A stretch of 64,000 nucleotides of DNA from Phyllobacterium endophyticum (GCF_003010935.1 NZ_PGGN01000002.1:1-64000); one strand, 5' to 3'; shown: positions 53,651 to 63,029, counted from the first letter of the stretch. A program made the numbers and translations. Notes: generated from the sequence alone by a model not told the origin.

Positions 53651-54712
53651 TCAGAAGTTGCGCTGGAAACGGATGATGCCCCCAAACGCATCGTCGTTGA
53701 CAAGGGTTCCGTCGCTGCGACGGAAGTCCTCAAACTTGGTGTAGTTGATCTCAGGCGTAATCATAAAGCCCGGTACAAGTTCATACGCGACGTTCAGCGC
53801 CAAAGCGTAGGTGCCTTCGGATTCGTAGGCAGCTTGGCCGTTGATCGTCGCCTTGTCCGTTACTTTCGCGGCGATGCCACCCCACGCTGCCCAATCACCC
53901 TGCCAAGGCGTCAAGAAGTTGCGTTCGACACGGGTGTCGTCATATCCGGACTGGTAGGCACCCATGGCCCAGAGCATGACCTTATCGGTAACGTTGACGT
54001 CCAGACGAGCCTTCGCGGCAAATTCCTCGACGTTTGAATCGTATCCCACAATGCCAGAAATCTTGCCCCAACCCTGCTCAAGTTTCAGGCCGGCCATGAC
54101 GTGAGGCATGTAATTGTCGATGACATAGTCGTCATAACCGTCATGGACAGATCCTTGTTCCGCGGCAATGATCGCAGAAAAGCCGTTACCGCCTTGGAAC
54201 GTGTAGCTGATCTGGTTACTTTCCCAACTGTTGTAGTTGATCACGTCGTCCTGGATGATATCGCCAGCATAACCGTCCCATGCGCCGAAGATTTCATCGG
54301 CAACGCCAACTCTAAATCCGCCAAGTTCGATAAACGCCTGCGGAATTGACGCACCTTCATCCAAACCATCCTCGTAGTCGAAACGGCTTTGAATATAGGA
54401 ACGCAACGTCCCAAGCTCCGTCTCGGAGCGAGCGTCGAATCGCACCTCGGCCCGAGTGTGCTTCACCCAAGTGTCCAGTTCGCCGCCATTATAGACATCG
54501 TCACCGCCTTGGGCATCGTAGCGAACATAGCCGCTGATCTTGAGGCAAGTCTCGGTTCCAGGCAGATAGAAGAAGCCAGCGCCATAAGCATCGCACACTC
54601 TTACATATTCAACAGGCTCTGGTTCGGCAATCACCACTGCATCTGCGGCGCGTGCGCCCGTCACTGCCACGAGGGCAGCGGCTGATCCGAGGAAGAAGCT
54701 CTTGATGTTCAT
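53651..54712 (-). CDS. Outer membrane porin (Omp2b/PF02530 type)
   Basis: A 353-residue beta-barrel porin with a signal peptide (about 1-22, Ala-rich, ending GARA-AD). The start of the mature protein has the signature VCDAYGAGFFYLPGTETCLKISGYVRYD (in pieces, about 38-65), which is diagnostic for the alphaproteobacterial porin family, including the conserved Cys pair. The C-terminal residue is Phe (RFQRNF), as needed for outer-membrane assembly. Channel specificity cannot be read from the sequence. Confidence 0.93.
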   Translation of the reverse strand: MNIKSFFLGSAAALVAVTGARAADAVVIAEPEPVEYVRVCDAYGAGFFYLPGTETCLKISGYVRYDAQGGDDVYNGGELDTWVKHTRAEVRFDARSETELGTLRSYIQSRFDYEDGLDEGASIPQAFIELGGFRVGVADEIFGAWDGYAGDIIQDDVINYNSWESNQISYTFQGGNGFSAIIAAEQGSVHDGYDDYVIDNYMPHVMAGLKLEQGWGKISGIVGYDSNVEEFAAKARLDVNVTDKVMLWAMGAYQSGYDDTRVERNFLTPWQGDWAAWGGIAAKVTDKATINGQAAYESEGTYALALNVAYELVPGFMITPEINYTKFEDFRRSDGTLVNDDAFGGIIRFQRNF

Positions 54713-54938
54713 TTCTGATCTCCGATTGAAGAATTGTCACAAGCTCATGTCCCCGAGCGATGCTTATTCCTGTTCGCTGGCCAGCGCAAAACTGAACTGC
54801 GATCGAACTTCGGGTTCGGAAATCGCTGTTGCGATTCTACAACGTAGTCAAAGGGACCGCACTGATTCAGTGTGGTGGTGTCATGGACAATTGGCGCTTC
54901 GCGTTCTATGAAAACGCCCAGACATCAGCAGCCTGGCG

Positions 54939-55991
54939 ATGTCCAAGCCACGAGAAAACTGGAACGTTCCGCAAGTGACCGAGAAGACTGTCACCAGCAA
55001 GAATTACAAGCGCAACCTCTTTGCTGTTGCGCCCATGATCGATTGGACGGACAGGCATTGCCGTTTCTTTCATCGACAATTCACGCGGCAAGCGTTGCTT
55101 TACACGGAGATGATCGTCGCCGATGCCGCCATTCATGGTGATCGCGACCGCATCCTCGGGTTTGCTGAAGCAGAACATCCCGTTGCTCTTCAACTGGGTG
55201 GCTCGGATCCCGTCAAACTGGCAGAAGCTGCGCGTATCGGAGAGGCGACGGGATATCAGGAGATCAACCTGAACGTGGGCTGCCCATCGGATCGCGTGCA
55301 GTCGGGAACATTTGGCGCCTGTCTGATGAAAACGCCAGCAGTGGTGGCGGCAAGTGTCCAAGCGATGAAGCAGGCGGTTGCGGTCCCAGTTACCGTGAAA
55401 TGCCGCATTGGCGTTGATGAGCAGGATACGCAAGTAGCGCTCGATGATCTCGCGGACGACGTGTTCAAGGCTGGTGCCGATGCACTGTGGGTACATGCCC
55501 GGAAGGCTTGGCTCAAAGGGCTTTCACCCAAGGAAAATCGCGAAATTCCTCCTCTGGACTATGATCGCGTCTATCGTCTGAAGCAGAAACATCCGAATCA
55601 ATTCATCGGGATGAACGGCGGCATTCAGACACTGGATGAGGCGCGTGAGCACCTCAGTCACGTCGACGGTGTCATGCTTGGCCGAGCCGCCTATCATAAT
55701 CCAATGTTGCTGCTTGACGTCGACAGGATCATCCATGGCGGCAAGGATGCTCCGCGTTCGATCGACTCCATCATCGAGCGGATGTGCGCCTATACGGACG
55801 CTCACATTGAGCGCGGCGGTCGGCTATCGCATGTCGCGCGGCATATGGTCGGCCTTTTTCACGGCGCTCCAGGAGCACGGCGCTGGCGGCAAATTCTTTC
55901 GACGGAGGCCAATCAGGCAGGCGCGAGCAGCGCCGTTATCCGCCGGGCCTATGAAGCCATACAATCTGTATCAGCGGACGAAGCGGCCTAG
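54939..55991 (+). CDS. dusA: tRNA-dihydrouridine(20/20a) synthase DusA
   Basis: A 350-residue FMN enzyme reducing uridine in the tRNA D-loop. APMIDWTDRHCRFFHR near 30-45, NLNVGCPSDRVQSGTFGACL near 109-128 with the catalytic Cys in GCPSD, HARKAWLKGLSPKENR near 186-201 and MLGRAAYHNPML near 245-256 place it in the DusA group. The start (54939) has only a weak ribosome-binding site; an in-frame GTG near 54975 is possible. It ends 4 bases inside the opposite aspartic protease gene. Confidence 0.93.
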   Translation: MSKPRENWNVPQVTEKTVTSKNYKRNLFAVAPMIDWTDRHCRFFHRQFTRQALLYTEMIVADAAIHGDRDRILGFAEAEHPVALQLGGSDPVKLAEAARIGEATGYQEINLNVGCPSDRVQSGTFGACLMKTPAVVAASVQAMKQAVAVPVTVKCRIGVDEQDTQVALDDLADDVFKAGADALWVHARKAWLKGLSPKENREIPPLDYDRVYRLKQKHPNQFIGMNGGIQTLDEAREHLSHVDGVMLGRAAYHNPMLLLDVDRIIHGGKDAPRSIDSIIERMCAYTDAHIERGGRLSHVARHMVGLFHGAPGARRWRQILSTEANQAGASSAVIRRAYEAIQSVSADEAA

Positions 55992-56692
55992 TCGGATAGA
56001 ACGAGCCTGTCGCCTCGTACTGAAAATCCGCTCAGGGTATTCAGAAAATTCATTCCTAGCAGGCTCCCAGACATGCGACCATCTTCCGTAACCATAGCGC
56101 GGATATTGTGCCGTTCGATGGCACCGATCCTGATCGTGTCCAACGTGATGCTAGCCGCCGTCGCCATGCCATTTGCTGTCAGGATGGGTGTTCTGTAGGA
56201 TAGTTTGTCCGGATTGAGCCCGGCCCGCCTGGCATCTCCAGCCGAGAGTACGATCGACGATGCCCCCGTATCTACAATGAAGGGCACGGTAGCACCGTTG
56301 ACTTCGCCTCGGACTTCAAAATGACCGCTATTGGCTTTGGCCAAGGTCACGGTTGTGGTTCCATTGCTGTCGCGATTGGAGATGGGGCTTCCGGGTATCA
56401 ACCCGGCAGTTATACGGTGTCCGACGTCCTGCAACTCATAACGATATTGGTAACCGGCCACAATGGCCAGAAAGATGACAGCCCAGACAGCCATGCTGCG
56501 CAAGAAATCGCCGAGGGGAATGCCTGATCCCAGTAGAGCCGAACCGAGGACGACACCCCATATACCCATGTAAGCGAAGCGGGCAAAATCATCATTGGCC
56601 ACACCAAGAATTGACCCGCTGTCATTGTTGGCCATCAAAAGTAGCAGCGTGGCGCCAATCAATGCAATTATGATCCAGAAGAGGCGGCCCAT
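55988..56692 (-). CDS. Membrane-anchored retropepsin-like aspartic protease (TIGR02281 type)
   Basis: A 234-residue protein with two or three N-terminal transmembrane helices (about 5-20, 35-55 and 63-82) and a soluble C-terminal retropepsin-like domain. The active-site motif is FIVDTGASSIVLSAGDARR near 138-156, and the hydrophobic-hydrophobic-Gly flap partner is LLGMNFLNTLSGF near 215-227. Topology suggests the protease faces the periplasm. Substrates are unknown. Confidence 0.85.
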   Translation of the reverse strand: MGRLFWIIIALIGATLLLLMANNDSGSILGVANDDFARFAYMGIWGVVLGSALLGSGIPLGDFLRSMAVWAVIFLAIVAGYQYRYELQDVGHRITAGLIPGSPISNRDSNGTTTVTLAKANSGHFEVRGEVNGATVPFIVDTGASSIVLSAGDARRAGLNPDKLSYRTPILTANGMATAASITLDTIRIGAIERHNIRAMVTEDGRMSGSLLGMNFLNTLSGFSVRGDRLVLSD

Positions 56693-56697
56693 CGTCG

Positions 56698-56928
56698 TCA
56701 GCCTTGTTGTTTTTCGCGCGCCAAAAGACTGCGCCGTGTTTCGCGGCGAGGTCTACGCTCAACGGTTTCCAGTCGCGCGGCCAAGTCGGCCATGACGCTG
56801 CGGCGAGCCTCGGGTGACATGATCGACCACGCGCCTATTTCCTCACGCGTGCGCCCGCAGCCGAAGCAGAAGCCGGTTTTCATGTCGATGGCGCAGACAA
56901 GGACGCAGGGTGACTCGGTTATGGTCAT
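56698..56928 (-). CDS. DUF1289 protein with four Cys
   Basis: A 76-residue basic protein with Cys at about 8, 12, 20 and 23 (CVLVCAIDMKTGFCFGC), a small metal-binding site typical of DUF1289, then a Trp/Arg-rich helix. Its function is unknown. It lies between cobS and the protease gene on the same strand, 5 bases upstream of the protease gene. Confidence 0.85.
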   Translation of the reverse strand: MTITESPCVLVCAIDMKTGFCFGCGRTREEIGAWSIMSPEARRSVMADLAARLETVERRPRRETRRSLLAREKQQG

Positions 56929-56946
56929 GATAGAGATCTGGTACGG

Positions 56947-57720
56947 TTAGAGCACGATGACAAGGCCGAGCAGCAGTGAATTTGTCGCGAGCTGCTGCAT
57001 CGCGCCGAGCGTATCGCCTGTCTGCCCGCCAATCTTGTCGCGGCAGAGGGCGGAGAAGCCGAGATAGACCAGCGCAGTCAAACATACTGCGACGACGATC
57101 CCGAAAAGCCCGCCCGCAGCGCCATAGCAGATTGCAAGAACAACAGCGCCAATTATAAGTGCGTAGTTAGCAGCTTCGACGCTTGGCGTTCCTGATTGAT
57201 CAGCGACGCCACCGAGACGTACGGATGGCAGGGATTGCCAGAGTTTCACCATAACGGACCGGCTGCCAGCTTCCGTTCCTATGAGAACAAGCACCGCCTG
57301 AAACGTATCAAGTTCGTCTATTATTGTCGCGAACAATGCGGCTCGCAAAAACACGGAGACAACCAAGGAGAGAGCACCATAGGAACCGGTCGCCGAGTCC
57401 TTCATGATCTCGAGGCGTCGATTGACGGTTGCGCCGCCGTAGAAGCCATCCGCCACGTCGGCAAGACCATCTTCGTGGAGTGCACCCGTCGCAATCATCA
57501 ATGCAACAATGACCAACAAGGCGGTTATGCTATCGGGCAGGTCGAAGGCTTGAGCGATCAGCAGCACGAGCGAAGCGGGCAGCGCGATAAGCATGCCCGC
57601 TAGCGGAAAACCGCGCACAGCGTCACTTAACGGGCCGTCATATCCCTTGAACCAGCTTGCGGAGAGGGGCATTCTTGAAAGGAAGCCCAGCGCCCGCATC
57701 GTGTCTTTGATCAAGCCCAT
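56947..57720 (-). CDS. cobS: Adenosylcobinamide-GDP ribazoletransferase (cobalamin synthase)
   Basis: Joins adenosylcobinamide-GDP with alpha-ribazole (phosphate) to give cobalamin. The 257-residue integral membrane protein has several helices and the conserved DGLADVADGFYGGATVNRRL region near 82-101. ATG 57720 is chosen because GAGGA lies 7-8 bases before it. It is divergent from cobT and separate from the main cob cluster. Name note: this CobS is the synthase, not the chelatase CobS. Confidence 0.92.
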   Translation of the reverse strand: MGLIKDTMRALGFLSRMPLSASWFKGYDGPLSDAVRGFPLAGMLIALPASLVLLIAQAFDLPDSITALLVIVALMIATGALHEDGLADVADGFYGGATVNRRLEIMKDSATGSYGALSLVVSVFLRAALFATIIDELDTFQAVLVLIGTEAGSRSVMVKLWQSLPSVRLGGVADQSGTPSVEAANYALIIGAVVLAICYGAAGGLFGIVVAVCLTALVYLGFSALCRDKIGGQTGDTLGAMQQLATNSLLLGLVIVL

Positions 57721-57836
57721 GTTGTATTCCTCTAACCACGGCGGTCGCGACACTCTGTGCCGTGCGTGGGCCTTTGCGTTTTATCACCCAGCGCTTATAG
57801 GACGGTGTTTGCCAATTTGCCATCGCAAGGAACATC

Positions 57837-58853
57837 ATGACCACCGGTCTGCCGTTTGACGATTTTCGCACGCTTATTGCCACGTTGCCGGGACCCGATG
57901 AGGCGGCTGTTGCAGCTGTACGACGCCGGGACGCCACCCTCACCAAACCGCCGGGTTCGCTCGGGCGAATGGAGGAGATCGTGGAGTGGCTTGCGGCCTG
58001 GACCGGACGCTCCCGCCCACAGATAACGCGCCCTCTGGTCGCGGTTTTCGCGGGCAACCATGGCGTTACCGCCAAAGGCGTTTCGCCCTACCCCTCCTCG
58101 GTCACCGCGCAAATGGTGGAAAACTTTGCGGCCGGTGGCGCTGCGATCAACCAGATCTGCATCGCCAACGATCTCGGCCTTAAAATTTTCGACCTCGCCC
58201 TGGAATATCCAACCGCCGATATTACCGAAGAAGCGGCAATGGACGAGAAGACCTGCGCCGCCACAATGGCGTTTGGGATGGAATCGATTGCTGGCGGGAC
58301 CGACCTTCTTTGTATCGGTGAGATGGGGATCGGCAATACGACGATCGCGGCTGCAATTTTCCACGGCCTCTATGGGGGAACGGCGGAAGATTGGGTAGGT
58401 CCGGGCACCGGTTCCACCAGTGACGGCATGCGGCGCAAGGCCGATGCCGTGCGCACAGCAGTCGCACTCCATGCATCCCATTTGAAGGACCCTCTGGAAG
58501 TTCTTCGACGCCTTGGGGGGCGTGAAATCGCGGCCATGGTCGGGGCAATTCTCGCGACGCGCGTAGAGAAGATTCCGGTGATCATCGATGGTTACGTTGC
58601 GACTGCCGCCGCGTCGATCCTGCACGCGGCGAATCCCGATGCAATCGAACACTGCCTGTTCGGCCACGTCTCTGCGGAACCGGGCCATCGCAAGGTGCTG
58701 GAGAAACTTGGCAAGAAGCCATTGCTCGACCTTGGCATGCGCTTGGGAGAAGGCACGGGGGCAGCGTTAGCGGCCGGTATCGTCAAAGCGGCAGCTATGT
58801 GCCACGGCGGCATGGCAACATTTGATCAGGCGGGCGTCAGCAATCGGGATTGA
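57837..58853 (+). CDS. cobT: Nicotinate-nucleotide-dimethylbenzimidazole phosphoribosyltransferase
   Basis: Makes alpha-ribazole phosphate, activating the lower ligand. The 338-residue protein has AVFAGNHGVTAKGVSPYPSS near 67-86, GEMGIGNTTIAAAIF near 161-175, and the catalytic Glu in RLGEGTGAALAAGI near 302-315. DKPP...LG region is at KPPGSLGRMEEI near 38-49. It is divergent from cobS; together they do the two last nucleotide-loop steps with CobP. Confidence 0.95.
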   Translation: MTTGLPFDDFRTLIATLPGPDEAAVAAVRRRDATLTKPPGSLGRMEEIVEWLAAWTGRSRPQITRPLVAVFAGNHGVTAKGVSPYPSSVTAQMVENFAAGGAAINQICIANDLGLKIFDLALEYPTADITEEAAMDEKTCAATMAFGMESIAGGTDLLCIGEMGIGNTTIAAAIFHGLYGGTAEDWVGPGTGSTSDGMRRKADAVRTAVALHASHLKDPLEVLRRLGGREIAAMVGAILATRVEKIPVIIDGYVATAAASILHAANPDAIEHCLFGHVSAEPGHRKVLEKLGKKPLLDLGMRLGEGTGAALAAGIVKAAAMCHGGMATFDQAGVSNRD

Positions 58854-58891
58854 AGCAGAAGATCCGCTATAAGACCTTCTGTAGGCAAGAG

Positions 58892-59338
58892 CTAAAACTC
58901 CCTGCCGAGCCTGGCGTCGACGGAATGGTTACTCGCGCCGCGAATGACAAAGAAAAACAGGATTGCTGTCCACAGAATGGATTTTTCTGATCCGCTCCAT
59001 CCTTGTCCTTGCACGAAGCCGTGGAAATATATCGTGACGGCGAGGACAATCATGGTGGCAAATGCCGCTGGACGGGTCAGCAGGCCGATTACCAAAAGGA
59101 TGCCGCCAAGGAATTCGGTCGCTGCGAGGAGCGGTGACCAGAATACGCCGGGGTAGAAGCCGAGGCTTTCGACCATTCCCACGGATCCCATCGGATTGAT
59201 GATCTTGCCCGAGCCGTGGACGACGAGCGCCGCCCCGGCCACCACACGCAGTATTGTCTCCGAAACTTCTCCCAAAGCAGTATAGAGTCCACCAAGCCCC
59301 GGGATGATCAAAGGGCGGTTATTGCCACTCGAATTCAT
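58892..59338 (-). CDS. DoxX-family membrane protein
   Basis: A 148-residue protein with four transmembrane helices, the layout of DoxX. The start is at ATG 59338 (MNSSGNNRPLIIPGLGGLY), after GTGGGAA. AGAALVVHGSGKI near 35-47 and the following helices match the family. Function is unclear; some members are tied to oxidoreductase or stress functions. Convergent with cobT. Confidence 0.85.
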   Translation of the reverse strand: MNSSGNNRPLIIPGLGGLYTALGEVSETILRVVAGAALVVHGSGKIINPMGSVGMVESLGFYPGVFWSPLLAATEFLGGILLVIGLLTRPAAFATMIVLAVTIYFHGFVQGQGWSGSEKSILWTAILFFFVIRGASNHSVDARLGREF

Positions 59339-59426
59339 GGATACGTTTCCCACCGTTGTTGCATCGAGTGAGGAATGGCGGGCTGCTAAATGACGAGCAA
59401 ATAACAATAAGTTGAACTGGAGTGTT

Positions 59427-60950
59427 CTAGGCAGCACTCTTCTGCAGAAGCCTCTTCTGAAGTGCTCGTGCATTCGGTAACACACGGCCTCGCGGGAACG
59501 TCGCCAAAGCCTCTGTTCCCTCGCGCAGCTTGGAGAACAAATGAAATTCTCCATCATGGATGTGGACGAGCGCCTGAACGATGGGCAGTCCCAGACCCGT
59601 GCCCTGTTCTGCATTCTTGATTGCAATGGAGCCCTGACCGAAAGCGGAGAGAACAACCGGTATTTCCTCAGGCGGAATGCCAGGCCCCGTGTCGCGCACG
59701 GAGATGTACTGCCCGCCGCCAGCAGTCCATCCAATCTTAACGAAGATCTTTCCATTCGGTGGTGTGAATTTGACGGCATTGGCCATGAGATTGAGCAGAA
59801 TTTGCCGGATCGAGCGCTCGTCCGCGTTGAGCCGCAACATACCTGTCTCGAATTGTGGAACCAGCGCTATATCCTTGTTGCGTGCCTTCAAATTCATCAT
59901 GTGAATGCATTCGCTGGCGATGTCGGTCAGCATGAGCGGCTCTTCGTTGATTGAGTACCGCCCGGCCTCGATACGGCTCAAGTCGAGTATTTCGTTTATG
60001 AGGTTGAGCAAATGTTCGCCAGACGCGTGAATGTCGCTGGCATATTCGCGGTAGGTGCCGTTGTTGATTGGACCAAGCACCTCCTTGGCCATAACTTCCG
60101 AAAACCCTAGAATGGCATTGAGAGGCGTGCGTAGTTCGTGGCTCATCGAGGCCAAGAAGCGCGACTTGGCAAGATTTGCTTCCTCTGCACGCCGCCTTCC
60201 TTCGTCAGACATGGCATTGGCAGTCTCGAGTTCAGCAATGAGGCCATCCTTTTCCGCCTGCAAGGCCAAACTCATTGCAACTGATTGGTTGAGGCGGGTT
60301 GCAACCAGATAAAAAAAGGCCAGGCCGGCCACCAGCATTATCACCATCGTCGCCTGAACGGGATTGTCGAAATGCTTCCATGCGAGCAGCGTGTAAGTCA
60401 GAACTGGAAGAGTGAATGCCGCTAGAATGGCTGCACGAAGTGCCGATGAGATTATCGCTGTGATCGCCATCGCGAGGATGATGACCACGGCCTTGACTAC
60501 CGGAAACAAGCTTGCACCGCATGTTGTGCAATCGAGAAACGTGAAGCAAGCCCAACCCAGGCTCGTCATGAAATGACCGCTAAGATAAATGATCTGCCAC
60601 TTCCGGATTTCCTCGTCGGTCACTCCTGTTTTTTCCAGACGCCGCGCCAGAAGTCCCAAAATTGCATAAAGTCCAATCGCAAAGGCAGCCCAGGGCACGA
60701 TCGTCTGTTCAAAACCGGCGAACACGCCTGACACGACAATCATGGCAATCAATAGCGGAATGGTTGCTGAGTTTATGATGAGCGCGCGCGTGTGCATGAA
60801 AAGCAACTCACGGTCGAACTGGCGGCTGCCTGCGCGCTGCATCAGACGATCGCGAGCTCCGCGCATAACGTCCGTCAGGTCCTTGTTGCGCGGCAATCTG
60901 CGGCGATCAACAATGTTCTTGTCTGCGCTGGTCGCGTCGAGTGATGCCAT
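59427..60950 (-). CDS. Membrane sensor histidine kinase, PleC/DivJ (PdhS)-like
   Basis: A 507-residue kinase with an N-terminal soluble part, about six transmembrane helices (60-225), a short coiled linker (230-260) and a kinase core. H-box: H271 in SMSHELRTPLNAILGFSEVM; N-box NLMANAVKFTPPNGK; G-boxes RDTGPGIPPEEI and GTGLGLPIVQ. The H-box context resembles the PdhS family kinases that act on DivK in cell-cycle control, but no response regulator gene is adjacent. ATG 60950 is chosen over an upstream GTG at 61013. Confidence 0.85.
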   Translation of the reverse strand: MASLDATSADKNIVDRRRLPRNKDLTDVMRGARDRLMQRAGSRQFDRELLFMHTRALIINSATIPLLIAMIVVSGVFAGFEQTIVPWAAFAIGLYAILGLLARRLEKTGVTDEEIRKWQIIYLSGHFMTSLGWACFTFLDCTTCGASLFPVVKAVVIILAMAITAIISSALRAAILAAFTLPVLTYTLLAWKHFDNPVQATMVIMLVAGLAFFYLVATRLNQSVAMSLALQAEKDGLIAELETANAMSDEGRRRAEEANLAKSRFLASMSHELRTPLNAILGFSEVMAKEVLGPINNGTYREYASDIHASGEHLLNLINEILDLSRIEAGRYSINEEPLMLTDIASECIHMMNLKARNKDIALVPQFETGMLRLNADERSIRQILLNLMANAVKFTPPNGKIFVKIGWTAGGGQYISVRDTGPGIPPEEIPVVLSAFGQGSIAIKNAEQGTGLGLPIVQALVHIHDGEFHLFSKLREGTEALATFPRGRVLPNARALQKRLLQKSAA

Positions 60951-61109
60951 GCATCCCGTTCCAGATGTAAGTTGGCGATAAAAATCTGCTCTTGTGGCCA
61001 AAAGCCTATTCACAAATGATTAACACAAGTTCAAACCAAAGCTGAGAATGATAGCGACCGAATTAGCCCGAAAGGACTACATGAACTATCCTGTGATCTT
61101 TGAGTGCCC

Positions 61110-61748
61110 ATGAGCAGAGGCTACCGCACCCCTGATCGCAGGTGGCGCCGTGGACCGCCCGTGCGGCGTTCCTTTGGTCGCAGGGTGCTGGACTATGGCT
61201 TGGTGGCAATCTTCTTCATCCTGGTCGCTGCGCTGGCAGCTAGACTGGGCCAGCCAAAAGCTCCGACACAATTGCTGACTGGCAAAGCCTATGTCATCGA
61301 CGGCGATACGCTTTCCATTTCGGGCAACCATATCCGTCTCAAAGGCATTGATGCTCCCGAGCTCCAACAGAATTGCGGCGCGGATGCATGTGGCAAAGCA
61401 TCCAGACAAGCATTGATTCAGCTGATCCAGGGCAGGCCAGTCCGGTGCGACGAACAAGGCCGCGACAAGTACAATCGCAGCTTGGCTATCTGCTCCATTG
61501 GTACTTTGAATCTCAATCGCGCCATGGTTGAGGCTGGACAAGCGATCGCTTATGGCAATTATCGTGATGTTGAACTTCGGGCCCGCAGGGATAAGAAAGG
61601 AATGTGGTCAGGAACATTCGAAACACCGCAGGAGTGGCGTAGGGAGCACGAACAGTTGTCTGAGTCTACGGAACCACAAGTCAACGGTGCCAGTGGTTTC
61701 ATTGACCGATTCATCGCGTGGGTCCGCGTGGTAGTGGGAGGTCTATGA
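61110..61748 (+). CDS. Membrane-anchored thermonuclease (SNase-like)
   Basis: A 212-residue protein: Arg-rich N-terminus, one transmembrane helix (about 28-48), and an SNase domain. Motifs are YVIDGDTLSISGNHIRLKGI near 66-85 with DAPE following, and QGRDKYNRSLAICS near 121-134, carrying the conserved Asp and Arg residues of the nuclease site. It should degrade nucleic acids outside the membrane. Its stop overlaps the following GST start. GTG 61104 is an alternative start. Confidence 0.85.
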   Translation: MSRGYRTPDRRWRRGPPVRRSFGRRVLDYGLVAIFFILVAALAARLGQPKAPTQLLTGKAYVIDGDTLSISGNHIRLKGIDAPELQQNCGADACGKASRQALIQLIQGRPVRCDEQGRDKYNRSLAICSIGTLNLNRAMVEAGQAIAYGNYRDVELRARRDKKGMWSGTFETPQEWRREHEQLSESTEPQVNGASGFIDRFIAWVRVVVGGL

Positions 61749-62359
61749 TGAAACTATATGACGGGGGACGCGCGCCCAATCCGCGTCGCATTCGTATCTT
61801 CCTGGCGGAGAAGGGTGTTGATGTGCCGCTTGTACCGGTGGACATGTCTGCCATGGAACATAAAACGCCACAATATACGGCGCTAAACCCATTTCAACGC
61901 CTGCCTGCCCTGGAACTCGATGATGGAACTGTTATCAGTGAGTCGGTGGCAATATCGCGGTACTTCGAGGAATTATATCCCAACCCGCCATTATTCGGCA
62001 CGGGTGCCCTCGGCAAGGCTCAGGTCGAGATGTGGAACCGCCGAGCTGATCTTCACCTTCTTACGCTGGTCATGGCGGTATTCCGGCACACGCACCCGGC
62101 CATGGTTGAGTGGGAGGTACCGCAAATTCCCGCTTGGGGAGAGGTGAACCGGCCGAGGGCACTGGCGTCGATGAAGATCATGGATGATCAGCTGGCAACC
62201 AGTGAGTTCATAGCCGGCAATGAGTTTTCAATTGCCGATATCACTCTGCTGGTATCCATCGACTTTCTCAAGCTCGCCAAGATCCAGATGCCTGAAGAAC
62301 TGGGAAACCTGCGCCGATGGCACAATGCAGTGTCGAGCCGCCCCAGTGCGAAAGCGTGA
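61748..62359 (+). CDS. Glutathione S-transferase-family protein
   Basis: A 203-residue protein with an N-terminal thioredoxin-fold domain (MKLYDGGRAPNPRRIRIFLA start, LDDGTVISESVAISRYFEE near 60-78) and a C-terminal helical domain including AGNEFSIADITLLVSIDFL near 157-175. Glutathione contact Ser is in ESVAI. Substrate is unknown. GGGAGG lies 6 bases before ATG 61748; ATG 61745 is also in frame. Confidence 0.87.
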   Translation: MKLYDGGRAPNPRRIRIFLAEKGVDVPLVPVDMSAMEHKTPQYTALNPFQRLPALELDDGTVISESVAISRYFEELYPNPPLFGTGALGKAQVEMWNRRADLHLLTLVMAVFRHTHPAMVEWEVPQIPAWGEVNRPRALASMKIMDDQLATSEFIAGNEFSIADITLLVSIDFLKLAKIQMPEELGNLRRWHNAVSSRPSAKA

Positions 62360-62371
62360 GATCCGAACTAC

Positions 62372-62992
62372 TTGAAGTCACCACTCGATTCTTTGTCCTT
62401 GGAAATCAAAGCGTGCCGGATATGCCGTAACGCACCGCGCTACGGTGTCCCTTTAACGAATGAGCCAAATCCGGTTTGTGTCCTATCGCCGGTCGCACGC
62501 ATCGTTATCTGCGGTCAGGCCCCGGGTATTCGCGTGCATGACACCGGGCTGCCGTTCAACGATCCCTCCGGCGTCCGCTTGCGCGATTGGCTCGGCGTCG
62601 ATCGCGAGACATTTTACGATCCGGGCAAGTTCGCAATTGTGCCCATGGGCTTTTGTTTTCCAGGCTATGATGCGCACGGCAGCGATTTGCCTCCTCGCCG
62701 CGAATGTCGTGAGACATGGCACGATCAGGTCTTTCTCTCAATGCCGCAGGTTGAACTCATTCTGGCGATCGGTCAGTACGCGCAGGCCTATCATCTCGGT
62801 ACGCGCCGCCGCAGCAGTGTGACAGAAACAGTATCCAACTGGCGCGAATATTTTGAGCGGGATTCGACCCCCTCAATTCTGCCGCTTCCACACCCGTCAT
62901 GGCGCAATAGTTCATGGTTGAAAACGAATCCGTGGTTTGCTCAAGACGTTCTCCCCTTGCTAAAGGAGAAGGTCAGAATTCTAACTTTGTAG
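62372..62992 (+). CDS. Uracil-DNA glycosylase superfamily protein
   Basis: A 206-residue UDG-fold protein. Active-site-like motif ICGQAPGIRVHDTGLPFND near 47-65 and the leucine-loop equivalent LPLPHPSWRNSSW near 170-182 are visible. A Cys pair CRICRN near 15-20 and other Cys (MGFCFPG, RRECRETW) suggest a metal or FeS site, as in family 4. The start is TTG 62372 with weak support; the alternative is a later in-frame TTG. DNA repair of uracil is likely. Confidence 0.8.
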   Translation: MKSPLDSLSLEIKACRICRNAPRYGVPLTNEPNPVCVLSPVARIVICGQAPGIRVHDTGLPFNDPSGVRLRDWLGVDRETFYDPGKFAIVPMGFCFPGYDAHGSDLPPRRECRETWHDQVFLSMPQVELILAIGQYAQAYHLGTRRRSSVTETVSNWREYFERDSTPSILPLPHPSWRNSSWLKTNPWFAQDVLPLLKEKVRILTL

Positions 62993-63003
62993 GTTTTAGA
63001 ACG

Positions 63004-63029
63004 AAACTTTTTCCGAGATCAAAAAGTTT
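63004..63029. promoter_or_regulatory. AT-rich perfect dyad upstream of the Lrp-type regulator
   Basis: AAACTTTTT (63004-63012), 8 bases, AAAAAGTTT (63021-63029). It lies in the leader or promoter zone of the Lrp/AsnC gene and could be an autoregulatory site or an RNA hairpin ending the upstream glycosylase transcript. Confidence 0.45.

Noticed and set aside
57721..57836. Possible second B12 riboswitch between cobS and cobT
   Set aside because: The 116-bp gap is too short and has no B12 box.
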